64,000 nt of DNA, from contig NZ_CP108484.1 of NCBI RefSeq assembly GCF_036226505.1, positions 558,001-622,000 of the forward strand, read 5' to 3'. Below, piece by piece: positions 42,060 to 49,368 of this stretch. The stretch comes from Kitasatospora sp. NBC_01246. GTDB taxonomy: Bacteria; Actinomycetota; Actinomycetes; Streptomycetales; Streptomycetaceae. The position numbers and the translations under genes are program-made. Below the pieces are notes generated by a model. It ran no database searches. It had not been told where the DNA came from and was given only the letters and a program-made list of their open reading frames with translations. The number at the start of each line of letters is the position of its first letter. Position 1 is the first letter of the stretch.

Positions 42060-43694
42060 ATGTCCGATGCGTCCATCGTCTGCTCCCAGCTCTCCTTCTC
42101 CTGGCCCGACGACACCCCCGTCTTCCAGGACCTCTCCTTCGCCCTCGGCACCGGCCGCACCGGCCTGGTCGCTCCCAACGGCGCGGGCAAGAGCACGCTG
42201 CTCAAGCTCATCGCCGGTCAACTGACGCCCACCACAGGATCGTTGACCGTCAGCGGCACACCCGGCTACCTGCCGCAGGACCTCCCGCTGACGGCGGACC
42301 TCGCGGTCGCCGACGTCCTCGGCGTCGCCGGGGTGATCCGCGCCATCGACGCGGTGGAGTCCGGTGACGTGGCCGAGGAGCACTTCACCGCCATCGGCGA
42401 CGACTGGGACGTCGAGGAGCGCAGCCTCGCCCAGCTCGAACGTCTCGGCCTGGCCGGCGTCGGCCTGGACCGGCGGCTCGGCACCCTCAGCGGCGGCCAG
42501 ATCGTCCAGCTCGGCCTCGCGGCGCAACTGCTCAAGCGGCCCGACGTGCTGCTGCTCGACGAACCCACCAACAACCTCGACCTCGCCGCCCGCCACCGGC
42601 TCCACGGCGTCCTGGAGGACTTCTCCGGCTGCCTGCTGCTGGTCAGCCACGACCGTGCGCTGCTCGACCGGATGGACCGGATCGCCGAGCTCGACTCCGG
42701 CGAACTGCGGCTGTTCGGCGGCAACTTCACCACCTACGAGCAGGCCGCGGAGGCCGGGCGCGAGGTCGCGGCCAAGAACATCCGCAATGCCGAACAGGAA
42801 CTCAAGCGGGAGAAGCGGGAGTTGCAGCAGGCCCGGGAGCGCGCCGACCGCCGGGCGAGCAACGCCGGCCGCAACCTCAAGAACGCCGGTCTGCCCCGCA
42901 TCTTCGCCGGGACCATGAAGCGCGGCGCCCAGGAGTCCGCAGGACGCGCCGGCCAGGTCCACGCGGCCCGCCTCGGCGAGGCCAGGGCCCGGCTCGACGA
43001 GGCCGAGCGCGCCCTGCGCGACGACCAGCGCCTGACCCTGGACCTGTCCGGCACCCGGGTGCCGAGCGGGCGCGACCTCTTCGTCGGCGAGAACCTCCAG
43101 ATGCTGCGCGGCGGCACGCCCCTGTTCGCTGGTGGCGGCGTCGATCTGACCGTCCGCGGGCCCGAGCGGATCGCCCTGCTCGGACAGAACGGAACCGGCA
43201 AGACCACCCTCCTGCGCCTGCTGGTCGGGGACCTCGCCCCCGACGGCGGACGGCTCAGGCGCTCGGACGGCCGGGTCGCCTACCTCTCCCAGCGGCTGGA
43301 CCTGTTGGACCCGGACCGCAGTGTGGCGGACAACTTCGCGGTGGCCGCGCCGGAGCTGCCGGCGCCCGAGCGGATGAACGTGCTCGCCCGCTTCCTCTTC
43401 CGCGGCGCCCGCGCCCACCTCCCGGTCGGGGTGCTCTCGGGCGGCGAGCGGCTGCGCGCCACCCTGGCCTGTGTGCTGTGCGGCGACCCCGCGCCCCAGT
43501 TGCTCCTCCTCGACGAGCCGACCAACAACCTCGACCTGGTGAGCGTCGGACAGCTCGAAAGCGCCCTCACCTCCTACCAGGGCGCCTTCGTCGTGGTCAG
43601 CCACGACGAGCGCTTCCTGGCCGGCATCGGGGTGGACCGGTGGCTGCGGCTGGCCGGCGGCACGCTGGAGGAGGTGGCCGCGCCCGAGGCGTGA
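42060..43694 (+). CDS. ABC-F ATPase, antibiotic-resistance-type ribosomal protection protein
   Basis: The 544-residue protein has two ABC domains and no membrane segment. Walker A motifs are APNGAGKST (38-46) and GQNGTGKTT, with signatures LSGGQIVQLGLAAQ and LSGGERLRATLAC and two LLLDEPTNNLD Walker B blocks. The ~80-residue Arg/Glu-rich linker between them is the P-site tRNA-interaction motif that reaches the peptidyl-transferase centre. ABC-F proteins of this length remove macrolides, lincosamides or pleuromutilins, or act as housekeeping factors. The antibiotic-type leader upstream favours the resistance role. Start ATG at 42060. Confidence 0.93.
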   Translation: MSDASIVCSQLSFSWPDDTPVFQDLSFALGTGRTGLVAPNGAGKSTLLKLIAGQLTPTTGSLTVSGTPGYLPQDLPLTADLAVADVLGVAGVIRAIDAVESGDVAEEHFTAIGDDWDVEERSLAQLERLGLAGVGLDRRLGTLSGGQIVQLGLAAQLLKRPDVLLLDEPTNNLDLAARHRLHGVLEDFSGCLLLVSHDRALLDRMDRIAELDSGELRLFGGNFTTYEQAAEAGREVAAKNIRNAEQELKREKRELQQARERADRRASNAGRNLKNAGLPRIFAGTMKRGAQESAGRAGQVHAARLGEARARLDEAERALRDDQRLTLDLSGTRVPSGRDLFVGENLQMLRGGTPLFAGGGVDLTVRGPERIALLGQNGTGKTTLLRLLVGDLAPDGGRLRRSDGRVAYLSQRLDLLDPDRSVADNFAVAAPELPAPERMNVLARFLFRGARAHLPVGVLSGGERLRATLACVLCGDPAPQLLLLDEPTNNLDLVSVGQLESALTSYQGAFVVVSHDERFLAGIGVDRWLRLAGGTLEEVAAPEA

Positions 43695-43704
43695 GCCCCG
43701 TTCA

Positions 43705-43741
43705 GGTCCGGCCGGCGCGGAGGGACGGCGCCGGCCGGACC
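43705..43741 (+). terminator. Hairpin after the ABC-F gene
   Basis: A 14-bp stem (43705-43718 with 43728-43741) lies 10 nt past the stop codon. Confidence 0.7.
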
Positions 43742-43790
43742 CGCGAGGGCCGCACGGCTGCGCCGCGCCCGCCCGGTCGCTGCCCCTGAT

Positions 43791-43820
43791 TTCGCCCTCG
43801 CCCCCGTGATGGCGTACAGT
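43791..43820 (+). promoter_or_regulatory. Candidate promoter of tRNA-fMet
   Basis: TTCGCC (43791-43796) and TACAGT (43815-43820), 18 bp apart, lie 12 nt ahead of the tRNA 5' end. Confidence 0.5.
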
Positions 43821-43832
43821 CGGGTTCACCGA

Positions 43833-43906
43833 CGCGGGGTGGAGCAGCTCGGTAGCTCGCTGGGCTCATAACCCAGAGGTCGCAGGTTCAAATCCTGTCC
43901 CCGCTA
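43833..43906 (+). tRNA. Initiator tRNA-fMet (CAU)
   Basis: A full cloverleaf of 74 nt without encoded CCA. The acceptor stem CGCGGGG pairs with CCCCGCT, leaving position 1 (C) mismatched with position 72 (T), the mark of initiator tRNA. The anticodon stem CTGGG/CCCAG has the three G-C pairs required for P-site entry, and the loop CTCATAA carries anticodon CAT. T-arm GCAGGTTCAAATCCTGT is normal. It is isolated, with its own promoter and a very stable hairpin just after it. Confidence 0.97.
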
Positions 43907-43911
43907 CGACG

Positions 43912-43960
43912 AAGGCCCGGGGTCGGCGCACACTGTGCGCCGACCCCGGGCCTTGTTCGT
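43912..43960 (+). terminator. Strong intrinsic terminator after tRNA-fMet
   Basis: A near-perfect stem of about 19 bp (AAGGCCCGGGGTCGGCGC with its complement) and T-rich tail TTGTTCGTTC. It starts five bases after the tRNA and is the best terminator in the window. Confidence 0.85.
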
Positions 43961-44031
43961 TCACCCGGCCTGCCGGTCCGACCGGCAGGCCGCTCCGGCT
44001 TCCCGCCCGCCCCCGGCGACCGGCCGGCGCC

Positions 44032-44898
44032 TCACCCCACCGGTCGGTGCGGGCGGCTGCCGGCCGGCCGCGGGCCGGGGTCGTCGTCCGTGGCGAGTTC
44101 GGGTTCCAGGCCCTCCGGGAGCCTCGGCGTGCGGAGGCCGCTCTCCCGCCGCCAGGCCTCGAACGCCCAGGCGGTCGAAGCGACCAGCGCGAACCCGAGC
44201 AGCCAGCCGCCGAGGACGTCGCTGACCCAGTGCACGCCGAGGGCGATCCTGGTCAGACCCGTCCCGAGCACGGTCACCACGGCGATCGCCCAGGCCGCCG
44301 GGCGGGCCCGCCGGGGCACGACCGGCAGGAGCACCAGCAGCAGGATCGCGCACGAGGCCATGGCGGTCATGGCGTGCCCCGACGGGAAGGAGAAGCCCGG
44401 CGCGTGGGCGACGGGATCGGGCAGCCGGGGCCGGACCCGGGCCACCGTGACCTTGACCAGCAGGCCGGTCAGACCGGCGGCCAGCTCGGTGAGGGCCGCC
44501 CACAGGGCCAGCCGCCAGGCCCGCCGCCACAGCAGCCAGCCGACGGTGGCCGCCACCAGCAGGCGCATCGTGACCGGGTCCCAGACCCAGTTGCTCAGTA
44601 CCCGCGTGCTCTCCAGCAGGAGCGGGTGGTGCCGGACGGCTTCGTTCAGGTGCACCGCCGCGCCGGCGTCCAGCTCGCGCAGCGGTTCCCAGCCGGCCTC
44701 GATCAGCACCAGCAGGACGGCGGTCGGCACCGCCGCCACGGCGAACGCCAGGACGGCCCCGAGCAGGCGCTCCCCGAAGCGCCGGTCGGCCCGGCGCTGG
44801 GAGAAGCGGCGCCGGGTGAGCCAGCGCCGGGAGAGCCGGCGCAGCGCGGGGACCCGGGTACGGGCGGGGCTTCGGTGCGGCCTCCGGTCAGCTGTCAT
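44032..44898 (-). CDS. PAP2-family membrane phosphatase
   Basis: The 288-residue protein has about six membrane helices and the three PAP2 motifs: KVTVARVRPRLPDP (Kx6RP), FPSGHAM (PSGH) and TRIALGVHWVSDVLGG (SRx5Hx3D, with Thr for Ser). It would remove phosphate from a lipid phosphate such as phosphatidate or undecaprenyl pyrophosphate on the outer face. ATG 44898 is preferred; an upstream in-frame ATG at 44931 overlaps the preceding gene. It is the last gene of a three-gene minus-strand lipid operon. Confidence 0.9.
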   Translation of the reverse strand: MTADRRPHRSPARTRVPALRRLSRRWLTRRRFSQRRADRRFGERLLGAVLAFAVAAVPTAVLLVLIEAGWEPLRELDAGAAVHLNEAVRHHPLLLESTRVLSNWVWDPVTMRLLVAATVGWLLWRRAWRLALWAALTELAAGLTGLLVKVTVARVRPRLPDPVAHAPGFSFPSGHAMTAMASCAILLLVLLPVVPRRARPAAWAIAVVTVLGTGLTRIALGVHWVSDVLGGWLLGFALVASTAWAFEAWRRESGLRTPRLPEGLEPELATDDDPGPRPAGSRPHRPVG

Positions 44899-44908
44899 CG
44901 TGGCTCGT

Positions 44909-45880
44909 CTACCCACGACCTGCGGAATCATCCTCGGGGTCGGGCAGCACCGGCTCCTCGACGCCCGCCCGGTCGGCCTCCAGCTGCGCGGCGAAGGCGA
45001 TCCCGAGGAAGAGCGCGATCGCGGTCAGGTAGGCCCACATCAGGAGCGAGATGATCACGCTCAGCGGCCCGTACACCGCGTCGATCGAGTTGCTCAGCCG
45101 CAGGTACAGGCCGAGCAGGGCGGTCAGGCCGACCCACAGCACCAGGTACACGGCGGCGCCGAAGGCGAGCCAGGTGTGGCCGGGCTGTCGGCGGCGCGGT
45201 GCCCGGTGGAAGATGACGCTCGCGGACAGCAGGGCGAGCACGATGCCGGCCGGCCACCGCAGGACCGCCCAGACGAGAGCCTCCCGATGGGTCCCCGGCC
45301 CGCCCGCCTCGACGACCGCCGCGGCGATCTCCCGGCCCGCCACCAGCAGGACGAAGCCGAGGCCGAGCGGTAGACCGGCCAGCACGGCCATCAGCAGTCC
45401 GCGCGCGTACTTGCGGTGGAAGGGCCGGTCGCGTTCGATGCCGTAGATCCGGTTGGCCCCGCGCTCGATCTGGCACATCGCGGTGGCGACGTTGACGAGG
45501 GAGAACACGGCGCCGCCCCACAGGGCGACGCTCCCGCCGTCCCCCGCGCGCTCGCGGCCGCTCCGCAGGACCTGGTCGACCAGGTCGGAACTCGGGCCCG
45601 CGGTGAGCCGGGCGATGGTCAGCTCGGTCACCCGGCCGAGCCACTGGGTGTGCAGGACGGACGAGAGGCCGACCACCGCGATCGCGAACGGGACGAGGGC
45701 GAGCACGGTCTGGAAGGCGAGGGCCCGGGCGTGGCTGAAGCCGTCGGCGTAGCGGAAGCGCAGGAAGGCGTCCCTGAGCAGCTGCCACCGGCCGTACGCG
45801 CGCAGTGTCGTGACGGCCTCGTCGGCGGAGAGCTCCTCGGGCTCGCGGCCGCGGTGGCCGACGCGGGTGGCGGTTCCCAC
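44909..45880 (-). CDS. YihY/BrkB-family membrane protein
   Basis: The 323-residue protein shows the YihY/BrkB pattern: RALAFQTVLALVPFAIAVVG in helix 1, a charged loop, then LWGGAVFSLVNVATAMCQIE, and the late GPLSVIISLLMWAYLTAIAL FLG block (G-x-(ILV)-x4-LLWxY). Six membrane helices are predicted. The family has no agreed function; export of lipids or aromatic compounds is suspected. The GTG start directly follows the stop of the PAP2-DAG kinase gene with no gap, so its translation depends on that gene. Confidence 0.9.
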   Translation of the reverse strand: MGTATRVGHRGREPEELSADEAVTTLRAYGRWQLLRDAFLRFRYADGFSHARALAFQTVLALVPFAIAVVGLSSVLHTQWLGRVTELTIARLTAGPSSDLVDQVLRSGRERAGDGGSVALWGGAVFSLVNVATAMCQIERGANRIYGIERDRPFHRKYARGLLMAVLAGLPLGLGFVLLVAGREIAAAVVEAGGPGTHREALVWAVLRWPAGIVLALLSASVIFHRAPRRRQPGHTWLAFGAAVYLVLWVGLTALLGLYLRLSNSIDAVYGPLSVIISLLMWAYLTAIALFLGIAFAAQLEADRAGVEEPVLPDPEDDSAGRG

Positions 45881-47632
45881 TCAGCTGCTCCGTTCGGCCG
45901 GGACGGGATCGGCTCCGACCTGGTGGGACCCGTCGACCGCAGCCCCGTCGACCGCAGCCCCGTCACCCGCGGCTCCGTCGCCCGGGGGCCCGCCCGCCGC
46001 AGCTCCGCCGACCCCAGCCCCGCCGACCGCAGCTCCGTTGACCGGGGGCCCGCCGGCCGTCGGCGTGTGGACCAGCAGGGCGCCGGGCCGGACGGCCAGC
46101 CGCAGGGTGCGGCCGGCCGGCAGGCACTCCCCGTCGAGCTCCCGCGGCTGGTCCCGGTCGGCGGTGAGGTGGATCCGGCGCGCCTGGAAGTGTTCGAACG
46201 GCGCCGAACCGCCCCCCGCGCCGGTCCGCCCGGTGAGCAGCCGCGCTGCCGCCGCCGGCCAGCCGGCGAGGCCGCGCGGGTGGACCAGGACGAGGTCGAG
46301 CAGGCCGTCGTCCGGCCGGGCGCCCGGCAGCAGCCGGATCCCGCCCTGGAGCGCACCGACGTTGCCGATCACGGCCATCGCGGCCCGCCGGTGGAGCGGG
46401 CGCGCGTCGTCCAGGGTGACGGTGAGCCGCATCCGGCGGTCGCCGAGGTGGCGGAGCAGCGGGGGAAGGTAGGCGGGCCAGCCCCAGCGGCTCTTCGCGC
46501 GGCGGCTGGTGCCGGCCATCGCCGCGGCGTCCAGGCCGATGCCCGCCATGGCGCTGACCACCGTGGCGGTGATGCCGTCGCCGTCGGCCAGAGCGAGGTC
46601 GATCCGGCGGGGCCCGCCGGCGAGGGCGTCCGCCAGCGCCCGCGCCGGGTCCGCCGGCAGGCCGAGGTTGCGGGCGAGCAGGTTCCCGGTGCCGCAGGGG
46701 GCGATGGCCAGCGCGACGCCCGTACCGGCGAGGGCGTGCGAGCACGCCGTCACGGTGCCGTCGCCGCCGCAGGCCACCACCAGGTCGGCCCCGGCGGCGA
46801 CCGCGGCCGCCGCGGCGCCCCGGCCGGGGTCGGCCTCGCTGGTGGCGGTTCTGGTCGGCGCCGCCCAGCCGTGGCCGGCGAGGACGCGGTCGATCCGGTC
46901 GAGGGTGTCCTCGTCGACCAGGACGGGGTTGAAGACCACCACCGCCCGGCCGGCGGACGGGTGATCGGGTACGGCTGCCACGGTGGTCTCCCTGGGGTCG
47001 GAGAGGAAAGCCCGCCACATGATCCAGAGCACGGCGCCGCCGTTCACCAGCCCGGCCAGCACGTCGGTCGGGTGGTGCATGCCGCGGTACAGCCGGCTGA
47101 ACCCGACCAGCACCGGCAGCAGCGCCGCCAGGGCGCACAGCGGCAGCCGGAGCGGCCCCCGCAGGCGCAGGACGGCGAGGACGGCCAGTGCGCCGTACAG
47201 CGCGACCGCCGCGCCGACGTGGCCGGACGGGAAGCTGGAGGTCGGCGGTGCGCCGTCGAGACGGGGCGCGGTCGGCCGGGGCCGGTCCACGCACAGGGTG
47301 ACCAGCAGGAAGACCGCGGACTGGGCGGCGACGGAGCCGCCGAGGAAGGCAGCCTCGCGCCACCGCCGGGCGCCCAGCAGCAGCGCGAGCACGGCGGCGC
47401 CCGCCACGGCGATCACGGCCCCGGTGCTCGCGAGGACCGAGAGCCACGCGGTGACGGTGTCGAGGACGGGTACCCGGCCGGCGGCGAGCCGGTCGGTCAG
47501 CGCGTTCTCCCCCGGCCGCCAGAGGTGCAGCGGCGGGTGGGTGATCGTGAGACCGGCCAGCACCATGAGCACCGTCTGGGCGAGCAGAGCCGGTGCGATC
47601 GTTCGGAGCGGACGCCTTACCCCTGTGGTCAC
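45881..47632 (-). CDS. Bifunctional PAP2 phosphatase/diacylglycerol kinase-family protein
   Basis: The ~583-residue protein joins an N-terminal PAP2 membrane domain (CVDRPRPTAPRL, SSFPSGHVGAAVA, SRLYRGMHHPTDVLAG, residues ~20-220) to a C-terminal DAGK_cat/YegS-type domain (VVVFNPVLVDEDTL; VACGGDGTVTAC; IAPCGTGNLLARNLGLP; MAGIGLDAAAM). The GGDGT and GTGN motifs bind ATP. It could phosphorylate a lipid and also dephosphorylate one. The last ~50 residues are a (G-A-A-V-D/G)n tail encoded by a 15-bp tandem repeat. The GTG at 47632 is my choice; an ATG at 47680 is equally possible. First gene of the operon. Confidence 0.9.
   Translation of the reverse strand: MTTGVRRPLRTIAPALLAQTVLMVLAGLTITHPPLHLWRPGENALTDRLAAGRVPVLDTVTAWLSVLASTGAVIAVAGAAVLALLLGARRWREAAFLGGSVAAQSAVFLLVTLCVDRPRPTAPRLDGAPPTSSFPSGHVGAAVALYGALAVLAVLRLRGPLRLPLCALAALLPVLVGFSRLYRGMHHPTDVLAGLVNGGAVLWIMWRAFLSDPRETTVAAVPDHPSAGRAVVVFNPVLVDEDTLDRIDRVLAGHGWAAPTRTATSEADPGRGAAAAAVAAGADLVVACGGDGTVTACSHALAGTGVALAIAPCGTGNLLARNLGLPADPARALADALAGGPRRIDLALADGDGITATVVSAMAGIGLDAAAMAGTSRRAKSRWGWPAYLPPLLRHLGDRRMRLTVTLDDARPLHRRAAMAVIGNVGALQGGIRLLPGARPDDGLLDLVLVHPRGLAGWPAAAARLLTGRTGAGGGSAPFEHFQARRIHLTADRDQPRELDGECLPAGRTLRLAVRPGALLVHTPTAGGPPVNGAAVGGAGVGGAAAGGPPGDGAAGDGAAVDGAAVDGSHQVGADPVPAERSS
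45931..46050. repeat. Eight 15-bp tandem units encoding the pentapeptide tail
   Basis: Units of the type CGTCGACCGCAGCCC (first two identical, 45931-45945 and 45946-45960, then variants) run through 46050 with no gap. On the coding strand they specify Gly-Ala/Pro-Ala-Val-Asp-like pentapeptides. The variation among units suggests slippage plus drift. Confidence 0.85.
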
Positions 47633-47775
47633 GCCCCTCGTCTGCCCGGACACCGCCGTTTCATGGCCGGGCCGGCGCATCCCGTCCGGACGGCGCCCTC
47701 CGGACGCCCGCGCCGCCTGCCGGTCCGGGCCCGCCGTCAGAGGTCGAGCACGGTCCGCCCGTCCCGGCGCCGCCG

Positions 47776-49143
47776 TCAGAGGTCGAGGTCGAGCAGGGCG
47801 TTGGCGACGACCTCGGTGAGGGCGGGGTGGATCCAGTACGGGGTGCCGGCCAGGGTGGGGACGTCGATGCCGAGGCTCATCGCGACGACCAGGGGCTGGA
47901 TCAGGGTGGACGCCTGCGGGCCGAGGATGTGGGCGCCCAGCAGGCGGCCGGTCCCCGGGTCCGCGATCACCTTGCAGAAGCCCGCGGTGTCCTCCAGCGC
48001 CCATCCGTAGGCGACGTCCGCGTACCGGCGGGTGGCGGTCGTGTAGTCGAGGCCGGCGTCGCGGCACTCCCGCTCGGTCCGGCCCACCTGGGCGATCTGG
48101 GGGCGGGTGAATACCGCGGCGGGGACGGCGTCGTAGCTGGTGGCGATCAGGTCGTCGGGGTGCAGCAGATTGTGCGCGACCACCTGCGCCTCCCGGTTGG
48201 CGACGTGCTTGAGCGGCACGGGGGTGCACACGTCACCGAGGGCGAAGACGCCCGGCGCGGTGGTCCGCTGGTGGGCGTCCACCACCACGCGGCCGTCCTC
48301 CCGCAGGGCGATGCCGGCCCGGTCGGCGTCGATGGTGTCGCTGTTGGGCGTCCGGCCGACCGCCACCAGCAGGGCGTCGGCCTCGACCGCGGAGCCGTCG
48401 TCCAGGCGCAGCCGCAGCCGGCCCGGTTCACCCTCCAGTCCGGTCAGCTCGACACCGGTGCGCACGTCGAACGCGGAGCGGGCCAGTCGGGTGTAGGCGC
48501 GGGACACCGACTCGTCCTGCGGGGCGAGCAGGGTCTCCTGCTTCTCGATGATCGTGATCCGGCTGCCGGCCGCGTGGAAGACGTGCGCCAGCTCGGCGGC
48601 GATGTAGCCGCCGCCGAGGACGGCCAGGTGCCGCGGCGGCGTCGGGCGCCGCATGATCGTGTCGGAGGTCTCGTAGGGCAGCCCGCTGTCGCGTACCGGC
48701 GGCGGGACCACCGGGCGGCTGCCGACCGCCACCACGACCCGGTCCGCGGTGATGTGCACCTCTCTCCCGTCGCCCTCCACCACCAGCGTCCGTTCGCCGG
48801 TGAAGCGCGCCCGGCCGCGGTGGACGGTGACGAAGTCGGAGCCGCGCCGGCCCTGCTCCCCCTCCGCGGCCTGCCCGTCGAGGCGCCCGAAGACGCGGTC
48901 GCGTACCCGTGGCCACCGCAGGACGCCCGGTGCGGCGTCCACGTCGAAGCGGCCGGCCTCCCGCACGGTGTCCGCGACGTCGGCCGTGTGGGCGAGCATC
49001 TTGCTGGGGATGCAGCCCCGGTTCAGACAGGTCCCGCCGAACGGCCCCTCCTCGACGACGGCGACGTCGAGGCCGCCGAAGCGGTCGTCGATCACCGTGT
49101 TGCCGGAGCCCGCGCCCAGGACGACAAGATCGTGGTGTGGCAT
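47776..49143 (-). CDS. mtr: Mycothione reductase
   Basis: The 455-residue flavoprotein disulfide reductase matches mycothione reductase closely: opening HDLVVLGAGSGNTVID, GGTCLNRGCIPSKML (redox Cys pair), GGGYIAAELAHVF (NADPH loop), a second FAD motif VFALGDVC and the C-terminal YWIHPALTEVVANAL with the catalytic His-Glu. Mtr keeps mycothiol reduced in actinobacteria. The serine-for-threonine in PSK and absence of lipoyl-specific residues separate it from dihydrolipoamide dehydrogenase. It is divergent from transketolase, which is on the NADPH-producing pentose-phosphate route. Confidence 0.88.
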   Translation of the reverse strand: MPHHDLVVLGAGSGNTVIDDRFGGLDVAVVEEGPFGGTCLNRGCIPSKMLAHTADVADTVREAGRFDVDAAPGVLRWPRVRDRVFGRLDGQAAEGEQGRRGSDFVTVHRGRARFTGERTLVVEGDGREVHITADRVVVAVGSRPVVPPPVRDSGLPYETSDTIMRRPTPPRHLAVLGGGYIAAELAHVFHAAGSRITIIEKQETLLAPQDESVSRAYTRLARSAFDVRTGVELTGLEGEPGRLRLRLDDGSAVEADALLVAVGRTPNSDTIDADRAGIALREDGRVVVDAHQRTTAPGVFALGDVCTPVPLKHVANREAQVVAHNLLHPDDLIATSYDAVPAAVFTRPQIAQVGRTERECRDAGLDYTTATRRYADVAYGWALEDTAGFCKVIADPGTGRLLGAHILGPQASTLIQPLVVAMSLGIDVPTLAGTPYWIHPALTEVVANALLDLDL

Positions 49144-49368
49144 GTCCGGAGGCTACCCCCGCGCGCCGCCCCGACACCGGAGTGCGGAGGGACCGCCCTT
49201 CGGGTCGCGGACGGGGCAGCCGCGCGCCGGCCGGACCGGGCGGGTGAATCCCGGACCGGATCGGGCCATGCGGGTCCGGTCACCGGGTAGGCGCTGGAGG
49301 CCGCGCGGACGCGCCGAACCGTCCCCGGCGACCTCACCGACCCCGACCGGCCCCCTGGGAGGACACCC

